Shown: positions 27,776-36,304 of the stretch, piece by piece
Layout of the letters: every line of letters starts with the position of its first letter
How positions within the stretch are numbered: the first letter of the stretch is position 1
NCBI GenBank assembly: GCA_945929965.1
Contig: CAMEOT010000006.1
Location: 57,898-121,897, forward strand
Length of the DNA stretch: 64,000 nt
Source of the DNA: an uncultured Lachnospiraceae bacterium
Lineage (GTDB): Bacteria > Bacillota > Clostridia > Lachnospirales > Lachnospiraceae
Direction: 5' to 3'
Notes under the pieces: model-generated
What the model was told of the DNA's origin: nothing
Databases searched by the model: none
Seen by the model: the letters and a program-made list of their open reading frames with translations, nothing else
Translations under genes and position numbers: made by a program

Positions 27776-28581
27776 AACGAGTAAAAAAAATAGCAGCTTA
27801 TCTGTTTTTGACAGTGGCATCTGTAATCTCTGTGTTCCCTCTGTATTGGATGATCTCGGCAGCCACCAATAACAGTACGGATGTACTGGGAGGAAGACTC
27901 CTCCCGGGACTTCATCTGATCGAGAATTACAAGGAGCTGATCCTGCAGCAGAATGTCGGACGTTCCTTTGGCAATTCTATGTTTTATTCCTGCACACTGA
28001 GCCTGTTGTCTCTGCTCGTCTGCTCCATCGCCGGTTACGGCTTCGAAGTGTACCATGACAAGCGGAAGGATACTGTAATGTCCATCCTCCTTCTGGCTAT
28101 GATGGTGCCCTTTGCGGCAACTTTAATCCCCCTGTTTAAATTATTTACCGGACTGGGGCTGCAGAGTACCTGGATCGCCTATATTCTGCCGACGATCTCC
28201 ACGCCTTTCCTGATCATGCTGTTCAGACAGAGTACCAGAACCTTCCCGCGTGAGATCATAGAAGCAGCCAGGATTGACGGGCTCAGTGAAATCAAAATTT
28301 TTGCAAAGTTGTATTTCCCTACCATGAAATCCACCTATGCGGCAGCCATGACCGTAACCTTTATGAATGCCTGGAATAATTATCTGTGGCCAAAGGTCAT
28401 CATGATGTCTGCGGATTCTCAGACGATGCCCATGATGGTGGCAAATCTGTCGGCAGGTTACAGCATTGATTACGGTGTATTGATGTTAGGCGTTCTGATC
28501 TGTTCCCTGCCTACCGGAATCCTGTTCCTGATCTTACAGAGAAGCTTTACCAATGGTATCCTGGGAGCTGTGAAGGGGTAA
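27772..28581 (+). CDS. Sugar ABC permease, MalG-type
   Basis: 269 residues, six hydrophobic segments, EAA loop IEAARIDGLSEIKIF followed by FPTMK. Partner of the preceding permease, coupled by a 4-base overlap. Ends the operon; a terminator follows 21 bases later. Confidence 0.94.
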   Translation: MKRVKKIAAYLFLTVASVISVFPLYWMISAATNNSTDVLGGRLLPGLHLIENYKELILQQNVGRSFGNSMFYSCTLSLLSLLVCSIAGYGFEVYHDKRKDTVMSILLLAMMVPFAATLIPLFKLFTGLGLQSTWIAYILPTISTPFLIMLFRQSTRTFPREIIEAARIDGLSEIKIFAKLYFPTMKSTYAAAMTVTFMNAWNNYLWPKVIMMSADSQTMPMMVANLSAGYSIDYGVLMLGVLICSLPTGILFLILQRSFTNGILGAVKG

Positions 28582-28601
28582 GAATAAAACAAATAGAAGG
28601 A

Positions 28602-28628
28602 AGACTGTCACTATGTGGCAGTCTTTTT
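28602..28628 (+). terminator. Terminator of the first ABC operon
   Basis: 10-bp stem (AGACTGTCAC with GTGGCAGTCT, one G-U), three-base loop and T run. Confidence 0.85.
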
Positions 28629-28651
28629 GTAATATAAAAAATTATGAAACG

Positions 28652-28694
28652 CGTATGTCAACCGGTTGACATACGAGCGGTAAAATTATATAAT
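28652..28694 (+). promoter_or_regulatory. LacI-type operator overlapping a strong promoter (O1)
   Basis: Perfect 24-bp palindrome 28652-28675, half site CGTATGTCAACC. Its right half contains the -35 TTGACA (28666-28671), and a perfect -10 TATAAT follows at 28689-28694 after 17 bases. The start codon at 28720 is 26 bases further. Occupation by a repressor would block RNA polymerase directly. The matching LacI protein is most likely the one at 34377. Confidence 0.85.
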
Positions 28695-28719
28695 GTGAAA
28701 AAAGAAGGAGGTGCGGAAA

Positions 28720-29481
28720 ATGAAAGTACTGGTAGTATCAGATGTACATGCGAACATAGCCGCATTGAACAACATTTTGGAAAAAGAGGCTGATTACGAT
28801 ATTCTGTGCTGTGCCGGGGATTATACAGACTATGGAATCTATCCGACGAAAGTGATAGAACGGTTCCGCAATCTGAAAAACACGCATCTTGTGTATGGCA
28901 ACCATGATCTTCACGTTATAAATACTTATGAAAGTAAGGAATGGAAAAATGTAGAAGATGGAAAATACAAGTGGGTTCACTATAATTGTGAACAACTAAA
29001 CGACCAGGATATTAGGTGGCTGAAGCAGTTACCGGAAACCGCATATTTTGAGGCGGACGGATGGAAATACGGAATTGCCCATCAGTATGATAGTGGCTAT
29101 GGGACGATAGAAAGCAGGTACGCGTTTGATAAATATTGGGCGGAGCATTACGGAACAGATAATACAGGGAACAGAAGACTGATTTTCGGGCATACACACA
29201 GACAATGTATTCATATTCTGGGTGATGGAATGGAATGGCTGAACCCGGGAAGTGCCTCGTATCGAAGACCCGATGACCCGGATAAGACGGCACATTATGC
29301 GACGATTACAGACGGCGAGATCCGATTGAAACAAATTCCCTACGACAGGAAACCACAGTTTGAAAAGGCAAAGGAATTTATAAGTACCGATAAAATGATG
29401 AGAACAGAAATTCAGGATTTTATGTTCTTTTTTGGGGATGCAGAGACATCGAGAGAACCGTTGGAACGGGGAATAGAATAA
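28720..29481 (+). CDS. Calcineurin-like metallophosphoesterase, YfcE-like
   Basis: 253-residue cytoplasmic hydrolase of phosphomonoesters or diesters using two metals. Metal motifs are in order: VSDVHAN (D8, H10), GDYTDYG, GNHD near residue 66, and FGHTHRQ near 153; HQYDSG supplies a further histidine. The size fits the small YfcE/phosphatase group rather than nucleases. Start at 28720 follows AAGGAGGT; a GTG nine bases earlier overlaps that site. First gene of the LacI-controlled locus. Confidence 0.88.
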   Translation: MKVLVVSDVHANIAALNNILEKEADYDILCCAGDYTDYGIYPTKVIERFRNLKNTHLVYGNHDLHVINTYESKEWKNVEDGKYKWVHYNCEQLNDQDIRWLKQLPETAYFEADGWKYGIAHQYDSGYGTIESRYAFDKYWAEHYGTDNTGNRRLIFGHTHRQCIHILGDGMEWLNPGSASYRRPDDPDKTAHYATITDGEIRLKQIPYDRKPQFEKAKEFISTDKMMRTEIQDFMFFFGDAETSREPLERGIE

Positions 29482-29508
29482 CAGAGATAAAGAAGGAATG
29501 GAAAAGAG

Positions 29509-30204
29509 ATGAATTGTAGAAGATATCGTCTGGATCAGGTGGCAAATTTCAGAGATCTGGGAGGCTATGCGTGTGACGGTGGTGTAACCAGATATGGTGT
29601 GATTTTCCGGAGTACAGCCTTAAATAAGGCGACGGAAGAAGATATTGCGAAGATTGAGCATCTTGGCGTCAGGACGGTCATTGACTTAAGATTTCCCAGT
29701 GAGACAAAAGAACTGCCGGACAGACTGGGACAGGATATGGACTATATCAACTGTTCGCTTATGGGTACCACAAAGCTGGAACAGCTGGATGTTGTAAACA
29801 GTAGTGTGGTGGAGACCAAAACGCTGCATCGCATGTATCGCCTGATGCTCCGTAACGGAGGAAAAGAGATCAGGAAAGCTCTGGAGGTAGTCGCTGATTC
29901 CGAGGGAGCGGTATTGTTCCATTGCGCAGCCGGCAAGGATCGCACCGGCATTCTGGCAATGCTGATCTTATCATCCGTGGGAGTGGAGAGGGAAGATATT
30001 CTAGTGGATTACCAATGTAGCAGCACCTATATTACAAAATTTACGACCGATATTTCCGGTTCCAATATCTACAACATGAAATGGATTCTGAACTGGATTG
30101 ACCAGGAATGGGGTGGAGTTCCGGAATATCTGCGTCAAATTGGAGTACAAAGTGAAACTATACAAAAAATCAAATTCAAGTTTGTTGAAAATTTATATAT
30201 GTAA
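29509..30204 (+). CDS. Tyrosine-phosphatase-like protein (Y_phosphatase3 family)
   Basis: 231-residue cysteine phosphatase. Opening block NFRDLGGYACDGG is typical of the Y_phosphatase3 group, and the catalytic loop is HCAAGKDRTG (C139, R145), complete. Members hydrolyse phosphotyrosine, phosphoinositides or sugar phosphates. Because it sits between a metallophosphatase and a sugar transporter, a small-molecule phosphate is as likely a substrate as a protein. Co-transcribed with the gene before it (27-base gap). Confidence 0.9.
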   Translation: MNCRRYRLDQVANFRDLGGYACDGGVTRYGVIFRSTALNKATEEDIAKIEHLGVRTVIDLRFPSETKELPDRLGQDMDYINCSLMGTTKLEQLDVVNSSVVETKTLHRMYRLMLRNGGKEIRKALEVVADSEGAVLFHCAAGKDRTGILAMLILSSVGVEREDILVDYQCSSTYITKFTTDISGSNIYNMKWILNWIDQEWGGVPEYLRQIGVQSETIQKIKFKFVENLYM

Positions 30205-30237
30205 CCGATTGACATATAATATAAATTGGTATATATT
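30195..30237 (+). promoter_or_regulatory. LacI-type operator with internal promoter (O2)
   Basis: Palindrome centred at 30206/30207 (AACCGATT core) with half sites matching O1. Its right half holds TTGACA (30209-30214) with TATATT 17 bases on (30232-30237). It begins within the last codons of the phosphatase gene. Confidence 0.75.
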
Positions 30238-30249
30238 TTTATTTACAAA

Positions 30250-30269
30250 ATATGTAACCGGTTGACATA
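30250..30269 (+). promoter_or_regulatory. Second LacI-type operator (O3)
   Basis: ATATGTAACC followed by GGTTGACATA, core identical to O1. Its centre is 53 bases from O2, close to five helical turns, so two bound repressors would face the same side of the DNA. A TTGACA is present but no good -10 is at the right distance. Confidence 0.7.
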
Positions 30270-30316
30270 CAATTACATATCTACAAAATGTATAGATTCA
30301 GAGAGGAGAACAATAC

Positions 30317-31675
30317 ATGAAAAAGAAAATTTTTGCAGGATTGTTGAGTGCAATGATGGTCGTATCATTAGCAGCTTGTGGAAGCTCAGAGACAGGTGCC
30401 ACAGCTACAGAGTCCAAGAGTGAAACAACGGCAAATACTGCGGATGGAACAGCAGCCGCTGCAACAGATGCACAGGGCGGTTATGAAGGGAAAGAAGTGA
30501 AAGTCTGGATCAGCTCCGGCGCAGAAGATGATATATACCGTGAAATGTTCGACAAGATCGAAGGAGATCTGAACATTACCATTACAGATGAGTATTATTC
30601 CAAGGATGAATTGGACAATAAGATGCAGACTTCTTCTATTGCAGGCGACATGCCGGATGCTGTAGTTGCCGATTATCTGTTGATTCCCAAATACTACGAA
30701 GCGGGTCTGGTAGCAAATCTGGACGATTATGTAACCGATGAACTGATGGATGATTATCTTCCCAGCGTAGTATCTGAGTGCACTTATAATGATCACATCA
30801 TTTCCGTTGCACAGTTCGATAGTGGCCTGGCTTTCTGGGCTAACAAATCCATGCTGGAGAATGCCGGTGTCAGAATTCCTGCCGATTACAAGGATGCATG
30901 GGATAAAGCAGAGTTTGAAGATGCGCTGAAGAAATTAAAAGACAGCGGTGTAGAATGGCCCATCTATGTAAGACAGAACAAACCTTCCACCGAGTATTAC
31001 ACCTGGATGCCGTTTGTAGCAAGCTTTGGCGGAGACTACATGAATCGTGAGACCGGACTTTGCACAGGAACTCTGGACGGCGATAATACAATTGCTTCTT
31101 TCGATTTCCTGGCAAAGCTGTTCACAGATGGATATGCAGATGCAACCTGTGATTATGAAGATTCTTTCCAGAAGGGTGAGAATGCCCTGGCTCTGTATGG
31201 ACATTCCAAGTATCAGGATTATAAGGCTGCACTTGGTGATGATCTGATCCTGGTTCCCTTGCCTGATATGGGACACGGGGTTTACACCTGCTCCGGTTCC
31301 ACTGTTATGATCATGACCACAGGCGCACAGGAATCCGGAAAGGATGATGCTGTATGGGCAATGCTGCAGGAAGCAACCAACCCCGATTACATCAAGATGG
31401 TAGTAGATGTCAACGGTGCGGTTCCCGCAAGATCCAGCGTTATGGATGCAATCCCCGACTATTGTGAGGGAGGTACCCTGTATCTGTACAGACAGCAGCT
31501 TGAGAGTGGTATTTCCTTCCTGCGTCCGTACACTCCTGCACATATGACCATTTATGATGCAATGGCCAGCGTTATCGGTAATATCTATGCCGGCGCAGAT
31601 CCTGCAACAGAGTTGCACGATGCCGCTGCGAATATTGATGAAATTATTACAGAGAACGGATGGAACTTTCAATAA
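30317..31675 (+). CDS. Solute-binding lipoprotein of the LacI-controlled transporter
   Basis: 452 residues, lipobox SLAACG (Cys21), short Thr/Ala linker, then a family 1 extracellular binding protein. KVWISSGAEDDIYREMFD and TSSIAGDMPDAVVADYL mark the fold. It is not a close relative of the two binding proteins at 24-27 kb. Strong GAGAGGAG start site. It is preceded by operators O2 and O3 and followed by a weak hairpin before the permeases. Confidence 0.93.
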   Translation: MKKKIFAGLLSAMMVVSLAACGSSETGATATESKSETTANTADGTAAAATDAQGGYEGKEVKVWISSGAEDDIYREMFDKIEGDLNITITDEYYSKDELDNKMQTSSIAGDMPDAVVADYLLIPKYYEAGLVANLDDYVTDELMDDYLPSVVSECTYNDHIISVAQFDSGLAFWANKSMLENAGVRIPADYKDAWDKAEFEDALKKLKDSGVEWPIYVRQNKPSTEYYTWMPFVASFGGDYMNRETGLCTGTLDGDNTIASFDFLAKLFTDGYADATCDYEDSFQKGENALALYGHSKYQDYKAALGDDLILVPLPDMGHGVYTCSGSTVMIMTTGAQESGKDDAVWAMLQEATNPDYIKMVVDVNGAVPARSSVMDAIPDYCEGGTLYLYRQQLESGISFLRPYTPAHMTIYDAMASVIGNIYAGADPATELHDAAANIDEIITENGWNFQ

Positions 31676-31697
31676 TCTGAAATAAGAAGTATCGGAT

Positions 31698-31721
31698 AAG
31701 GCTGTCTGTGAGGGCAGCCTT
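31698..31721 (+). other. Intercistronic hairpin
   Basis: AAGGCTG pairs with CAGCCTT around a loop of about 10 bases, with only a few Ts after it. Such hairpins between binding-protein and permease genes commonly act as partial terminators or RNA stabilisers, giving more binding protein than permease. Confidence 0.55.
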
Positions 31722-31742
31722 ATTCATAAAAAAGGAGTACTT

Positions 31743-32645
31743 ATGGCAAACAGTTCTAAGAAAAAAAGCGGATTACAACGTGGCGAGTCAAAAGCCGCAT
31801 TCCTGTTCTGCACACCGGCGGTGGTGCTGGCACTTGTATTTATCATTTTACCGTTTGCAATGTCTGTTGTGTATTCATTTACCAATAAACAACTGATTCC
31901 CAAAGTAGGAATAGAAACAGCCTTTGTAGGTTTGAAGAATTATATTGAGATTTTCACAAGCAAAGTGACAGTACTTTCTTTTAAAAATACATTTTTGTAT
32001 GCACTGATCGTAGTGCCTTCGGTATTGGTGATCGGAACCGTGCTTGCGGTTTTTGTAAACCAGAAGATCAAAGGCGTACAGGTGTTCCGACTGATTTATT
32101 TCAGCCCGCAGGTTGTAACGATGACAGTAGTGGCAGTTATCTGGGCATTCATTTTTTCCTCCAATTCCAGCGGATTATTAAATTCGTTTCTGGGTCTGCT
32201 GCATATTGCACCTCAGAAGTGGCTTCAGGATCAGCATCTGGCACTGCCTTGTCTGGCAATTATGTATATCTGGCAGAATCTTGGTATGCAGATGCTGATC
32301 ATTTTAAGCGGTCTGCAGTACATTTCTGAAGAACTATATGAGGCTGCCGAAATTGATGGATGTACCACCTTTGAGAAATTTATTTATATTACGGTACCTG
32401 GATTGAAGAATACACTGGTATACGTTTTGGTATCTGTGATTATCAATTCCCTGAAAGTATTCACCCAGGTGTATGTACTGACAAACGGCGGACCGTCCAA
32501 TGCAACAACGACCGTAGTATTCCAGTTGTACAAAGCCGGATTCGTAAATGGACAGGTAGGATACTCTTCCGCAATCGCAGTTACATTCTTTATGCTGGTA
32601 ATGGTTATTTCAATTCTGCAGAATAAGTTTGCAAAGGAGGACTAG
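31743..32645 (+). CDS. Sugar ABC permease, MalF-type (LacI-controlled locus)
   Basis: 300 residues with six hydrophobic segments after a basic start. EAA loop is YEAAEIDGCTTFEKF then ITVPGLK. Start supported by AAAAAAGGAG. Pairs with the next permease, which begins three bases after its stop. Confidence 0.94.
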   Translation: MANSSKKKSGLQRGESKAAFLFCTPAVVLALVFIILPFAMSVVYSFTNKQLIPKVGIETAFVGLKNYIEIFTSKVTVLSFKNTFLYALIVVPSVLVIGTVLAVFVNQKIKGVQVFRLIYFSPQVVTMTVVAVIWAFIFSSNSSGLLNSFLGLLHIAPQKWLQDQHLALPCLAIMYIWQNLGMQMLIILSGLQYISEELYEAAEIDGCTTFEKFIYITVPGLKNTLVYVLVSVIINSLKVFTQVYVLTNGGPSNATTTVVFQLYKAGFVNGQVGYSSAIAVTFFMLVMVISILQNKFAKED

Positions 32646-32648
32646 GGG

Positions 32649-33503
32649 ATGAGAACTGCAATGTCAAAAAGGAAAAAAATCATTATAAAATTGTGCATGT
32701 ATCTTGGATATTTGCTCATAGCAGCTATTTTCATCGGACCGATCGTATTTTTGTTCGTATCTTCCCTGAAACCATATGTGCAGATTGAATCGGATATGTC
32801 AAATATCAGAGCATTCATTCCTTACGGAGACCTGTCACTGGATAACTATATCAATGTTATTGTGAAAGCGGATTTCTTCAAGTTCTTCAAGAATTCCGTT
32901 GTAGTAACCATCATCTTTGTCTTGCTGGCAACCACAATCAATGCAATGATCGGATATGCACTGGGAATGCTTAATTTTCGTGGAAAGGCAATCATTATAT
33001 CCACCATTGTGGCATTGAGCATTATTCCCACAGAGTCCATTATCATTAACCGTTTTATGACAGTGAATTCACTGGGAATGTTAAATACATATATAGGACT
33101 GGCCATTCCCAGTGTCGCATATCCCATGTACATGTATCTATACTATAATCATTTTAAGGGAATGCCGAAGGAATTGCAGGAGGCTGCAATTATTGATGGA
33201 GCCAGCTACTGGAAAATATTTACCAAAATCATGATGCCTTTGTCTAAGCCGATCATTACCACTGTTGCGATCATGGCATTCATCCGTTCCTGGAGCGATC
33301 TGCTGTGGCCCACACTGGTTACCAGAGATGGTACTTACAGAACACTGCCGCTGGCTTTAAAATCATTGTTTTCCGACACCTATACTGATTGGGGACAGGT
33401 TTTCGCATTCTCTACATTAATGGTTATTCCTACGATGATATTATTCCTGGTATTTCAGAAGCAGTTTGTGGCATCTGTGACATCCAGCGGAATTAAGGGG
33501 TGA
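32649..33503 (+). CDS. Sugar ABC permease, MalG-type (LacI-controlled locus)
   Basis: 284 residues with six hydrophobic segments; EAA loop QEAAIIDGASYWKIF then IMMPLSK. AAAGGAGG overlapping the end of the previous gene places the start at 32649; an ATG 12 bases later is possible. No ATPase gene is present in the locus. Confidence 0.93.
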   Translation: MRTAMSKRKKIIIKLCMYLGYLLIAAIFIGPIVFLFVSSLKPYVQIESDMSNIRAFIPYGDLSLDNYINVIVKADFFKFFKNSVVVTIIFVLLATTINAMIGYALGMLNFRGKAIIISTIVALSIIPTESIIINRFMTVNSLGMLNTYIGLAIPSVAYPMYMYLYYNHFKGMPKELQEAAIIDGASYWKIFTKIMMPLSKPIITTVAIMAFIRSWSDLLWPTLVTRDGTYRTLPLALKSLFSDTYTDWGQVFAFSTLMVIPTMILFLVFQKQFVASVTSSGIKG

Positions 33504-33507
33504 TAAA

Positions 33508-34341
33508 GTGGAAATCAGATATCTCGGAACAGGCGGAGCAGAAGGATTCCCCAGTATTTTCTGCCAGTGTGAAGCATGTCGTAAGGTAAGAATGTTGTTG
33601 GGAAAAAATGTAAAGACACGTAGCTGTACGCTGGTGGATGAGGTGATGATCGACCTGTCCCCGGATATCTTTTCACAATGCATTAACAGCCATGTGGATT
33701 TATCGGAGGTAAATCACCTAGTATTTACCCATTCCCATTCCGATCACCTGAATACTACAGAAATATGCTTCCGACTGCGGGAAATGGCATCCGTTATTCA
33801 AAAAAAAGATAAAAAAGTAATGGAAATTTATGGCAATGATGCGGTTCGGGATGGTATTATGGAGATAATAGCTAAGGATCCACATGTAGATCTGACAAGG
33901 ATGAGATTTCACCGGATTCAAAAGTTCGAACCGTTCCGGATAGGTCATTTAAAGTTTACACCTTTAAAGGCATATCATAAGCTGGACGAGGAAGCTTTGA
34001 TTTTTGTGATCGAGGATGGAAGATCGACCTTGTTGTATGCAAATGATACGGGGGCTTTGCCGGAGGAAACACTGGATTTTATAGAACAACAGAACATAAA
34101 ATTTGACGTCGTCAGTATGGATACCTGCAGAGGTATACTGGATGGTGACACGCATATGGGAATTCGGGAAAATGTAGAGCTGCGGGAGAAACTCCGCAGA
34201 ATGCATGCAGTGACACCGGATACGGAATATTATCTGAATCATTATTCTCATATGTGCGGTATGATTCCACAGGAATATGAAAGACTGGTAGGTCAGGAGG
34301 GGTTCCTGTTGACTTACGACGGACTTTCCGTTACTGTCTGA
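33508..34341 (+). CDS. Metallo-beta-lactamase fold hydrolase, PhnP-like phosphodiesterase
   Basis: 277 residues, GTG start four bases after the permease stop. Zinc motif FTHSHSDHL (HxHxDH) and later histidines in DTHMG and HYSHM. The N-terminal GTGGAEGFPSIFCQCEACRKV region has the closely spaced cysteines seen in PhnP, which opens cyclic ribose phosphates; this is shown here in parts (GTGGAEGFPS, CQCEAC). A phosphodiesterase role on the imported compound or an intermediate is inferred from that resemblance and from the other phosphatases in the locus. Confidence 0.8.
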   Translation: MEIRYLGTGGAEGFPSIFCQCEACRKVRMLLGKNVKTRSCTLVDEVMIDLSPDIFSQCINSHVDLSEVNHLVFTHSHSDHLNTTEICFRLREMASVIQKKDKKVMEIYGNDAVRDGIMEIIAKDPHVDLTRMRFHRIQKFEPFRIGHLKFTPLKAYHKLDEEALIFVIEDGRSTLLYANDTGALPEETLDFIEQQNIKFDVVSMDTCRGILDGDTHMGIRENVELREKLRRMHAVTPDTEYYLNHYSHMCGMIPQEYERLVGQEGFLLTYDGLSVTV

Positions 34342-34376
34342 TGCAAAAAAGTAAGATAAGGGGAAGGGAATAGAAT

Positions 34377-35357
34377 ATGCCAACAATCAAAGATGTAGCT
34401 GCAGAAGCAGGAGTGACCTCCACGACAGTATCCAGAGTATTGAATAATCGTGGATACATCAGTGAAGAGACGAGAGAAAAAGTATATTCTGCCATGGAAA
34501 AGCTGAACTATATGCCAAACGAAATGGCGAGAAATTTATCCCGGCAGAAGAGTGATTATATCGGGGTGATTCTTCCATCCGTAGAGCATCCCTATTTCAG
34601 TAAGGTCCTTCACTGGCTGGAGCACTATGTAACAAAACACAACTACAAAATAATGGTCTGTATTTCCGAAAACAGCAGGGAAAAAGAATTACAGTATATT
34701 GATCTGCTCTATTCTCACAGAGTTTTGGGAATTGTTGTGTGCAGCCATATCGGAGAGACGATGGAACATCTGGATTCCAATTGTCCACTGATTTCTTTTG
34801 AGAGAGAAATTGCGGAAAACATTCCGGCAGTTCTTTGCGATAACTATCAGGGTGGTATTTTGGCGGCTAACCGGTTATTTGATGCCGGATGCAGAAATAT
34901 CGCGATTTTTAACCCGCCTACCAAGGAAAATATCCCTGCATATAGCAGAGAAAAGGCATTTATGAAGTGTTGCGAGGATAAAAAAATCAGTGGACGTGTG
35001 GTTTATACAGACAGGTTGGCTCCCTTATCAGAAGAATTCGGCAACAATATTTTGGAATTATTGAAAAAAAATTCGGATTTGGATGGAATTTTTGCAACAA
35101 GTGATGTAATGGCTGCAAATATTATCCGTGCATGCAAAAAAATGGGAAAACGTGTTCCGGAGGATATCTCTATTGTGGGATTCGATGATACCTGGATTTC
35201 CACACTGACGTATCCTTCCATTACGACCATTCATCAGCCGGTTCGGGAAATGTGCGAATATGCCATAGAAGCGATTGTGAAAAAAGTAAAGAGTGAAAAG
35301 GTTCCATCCCAGGTTGTATTTCCGGTAGAACTGATCGACCGGGAGTCCACAAAGTAA
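34377..35357 (+). CDS. LacI family transcriptional regulator
   Basis: 326 residues. Helix-turn-helix and hinge at 1-60 (TIKDVAAEAGVTSTTVSRVL, NYMPNEMARNLS), then a periplasmic-binding-type effector domain (DYIGVILPSVEHPYFS, GFDDTWISTLTYP). It lies in the middle of the locus and is the obvious candidate to bind O1-O3, whose AACCGGTT core is typical of LacI operators. The effector is presumably the transported compound or a product. Confidence 0.93.
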   Translation: MPTIKDVAAEAGVTSTTVSRVLNNRGYISEETREKVYSAMEKLNYMPNEMARNLSRQKSDYIGVILPSVEHPYFSKVLHWLEHYVTKHNYKIMVCISENSREKELQYIDLLYSHRVLGIVVCSHIGETMEHLDSNCPLISFEREIAENIPAVLCDNYQGGILAANRLFDAGCRNIAIFNPPTKENIPAYSREKAFMKCCEDKKISGRVVYTDRLAPLSEEFGNNILELLKKNSDLDGIFATSDVMAANIIRACKKMGKRVPEDISIVGFDDTWISTLTYPSITTIHQPVREMCEYAIEAIVKKVKSEKVPSQVVFPVELIDRESTK

Positions 35358-35381
35358 AATAATGACGATAAAGGAACAGAT

Positions 35382-36290
35382 ATGATAGAAAAAGGAACCA
35401 TAATGGAAAGTGAAGCAGAACCGTCATCAAAGGAGCTACTGAAAATATATGATACTGCGTTGGCAGAAAAACTGATGCAAAAGCTGCTCCCTATGATTGA
35501 AAACTGTGCGAAGCAGACACGTTCCGAAAAAGTAGTCGTTGCAGTAAGCGGAGGCTCCGGATCCGGAAAAACAGTGACGGCATTGTTGCTTTCCTGCTTC
35601 TTGAAGGAAAAAGGGATAGAAAATTACATTCTGTCAGGAGATGCTTATCCGCATAGAATTCCCAAGTACAATGATGCGGAGCGGCTACAGATTTTCAGAG
35701 AAAATGCAATTGTGGGAATGCTGAAAGAGCAGACTTATACAGAAGAACGATGTACAATCATTCAGGAATTTCAAAAAGCCGGAAATGATGCGGATGAAAA
35801 ACATGTCGGGAAATATCCATGGTATGAGTCCTATCTTAGAAACGGCAGAAGGGCTCTGGAAAATTATCTTGGCACGGAAAAGGAAATTAATTTTGAGGAA
35901 GTAAACAGATTGGTTCATGCGTTTAAAGCCGGCGGAGAAAAGCTATGGGTCAGACATATGGGACGCGAAGAGACAGAACTGTGGTATGAAGAGAAGGATT
36001 TCACCGGAATAAAAGTGCTGTTGGTGGAGTGGACACACAGCAACAGTGAATACTACAGCGGTGTGGATATCCCTATCTACCTTGACAGTACCCCCCAGGA
36101 GACATTGCAGTGCCGCCTGGAAAGAAACCGCGATCAATGGATAGACAACCCATTTACGATGATGGTACTGGATATTGAGCAGAAAATGCTGAAAAAGCAG
36201 GCTGAGAAAGCAAAACTTATTGTTACCCGGGACGGAACGGTGTTAGACCGGAAGGAATATGCGCAATTTGTTCCGAAGCTTCAGAAATAA
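35382..36290 (+). CDS. P-loop kinase of the uridine kinase/phosphoribulokinase type, substrate unknown
   Basis: 302 residues. Walker A GGSGSGKT at 57-64, then a LSGDAYPHRIPKYND region where uridine-kinase-like enzymes keep their catalytic Asp, and VEWTHSNSE in the position of a Walker B strand. CRLERNRDQW is lid-like. Not a uridine kinase by the rest of the sequence. It lies 14 bases before the glycoside phosphorylase, so it may phosphorylate the acceptor that enzyme releases, for example glycerate; this is inference. A second ATG at 35403 has an equally good site. Confidence 0.75.
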   Translation: MIEKGTIMESEAEPSSKELLKIYDTALAEKLMQKLLPMIENCAKQTRSEKVVVAVSGGSGSGKTVTALLLSCFLKEKGIENYILSGDAYPHRIPKYNDAERLQIFRENAIVGMLKEQTYTEERCTIIQEFQKAGNDADEKHVGKYPWYESYLRNGRRALENYLGTEKEINFEEVNRLVHAFKAGGEKLWVRHMGREETELWYEEKDFTGIKVLLVEWTHSNSEYYSGVDIPIYLDSTPQETLQCRLERNRDQWIDNPFTMMVLDIEQKMLKKQAEKAKLIVTRDGTVLDRKEYAQFVPKLQK

Positions 36291-36304
36291 AAAGGAAAGA
36301 TGTT

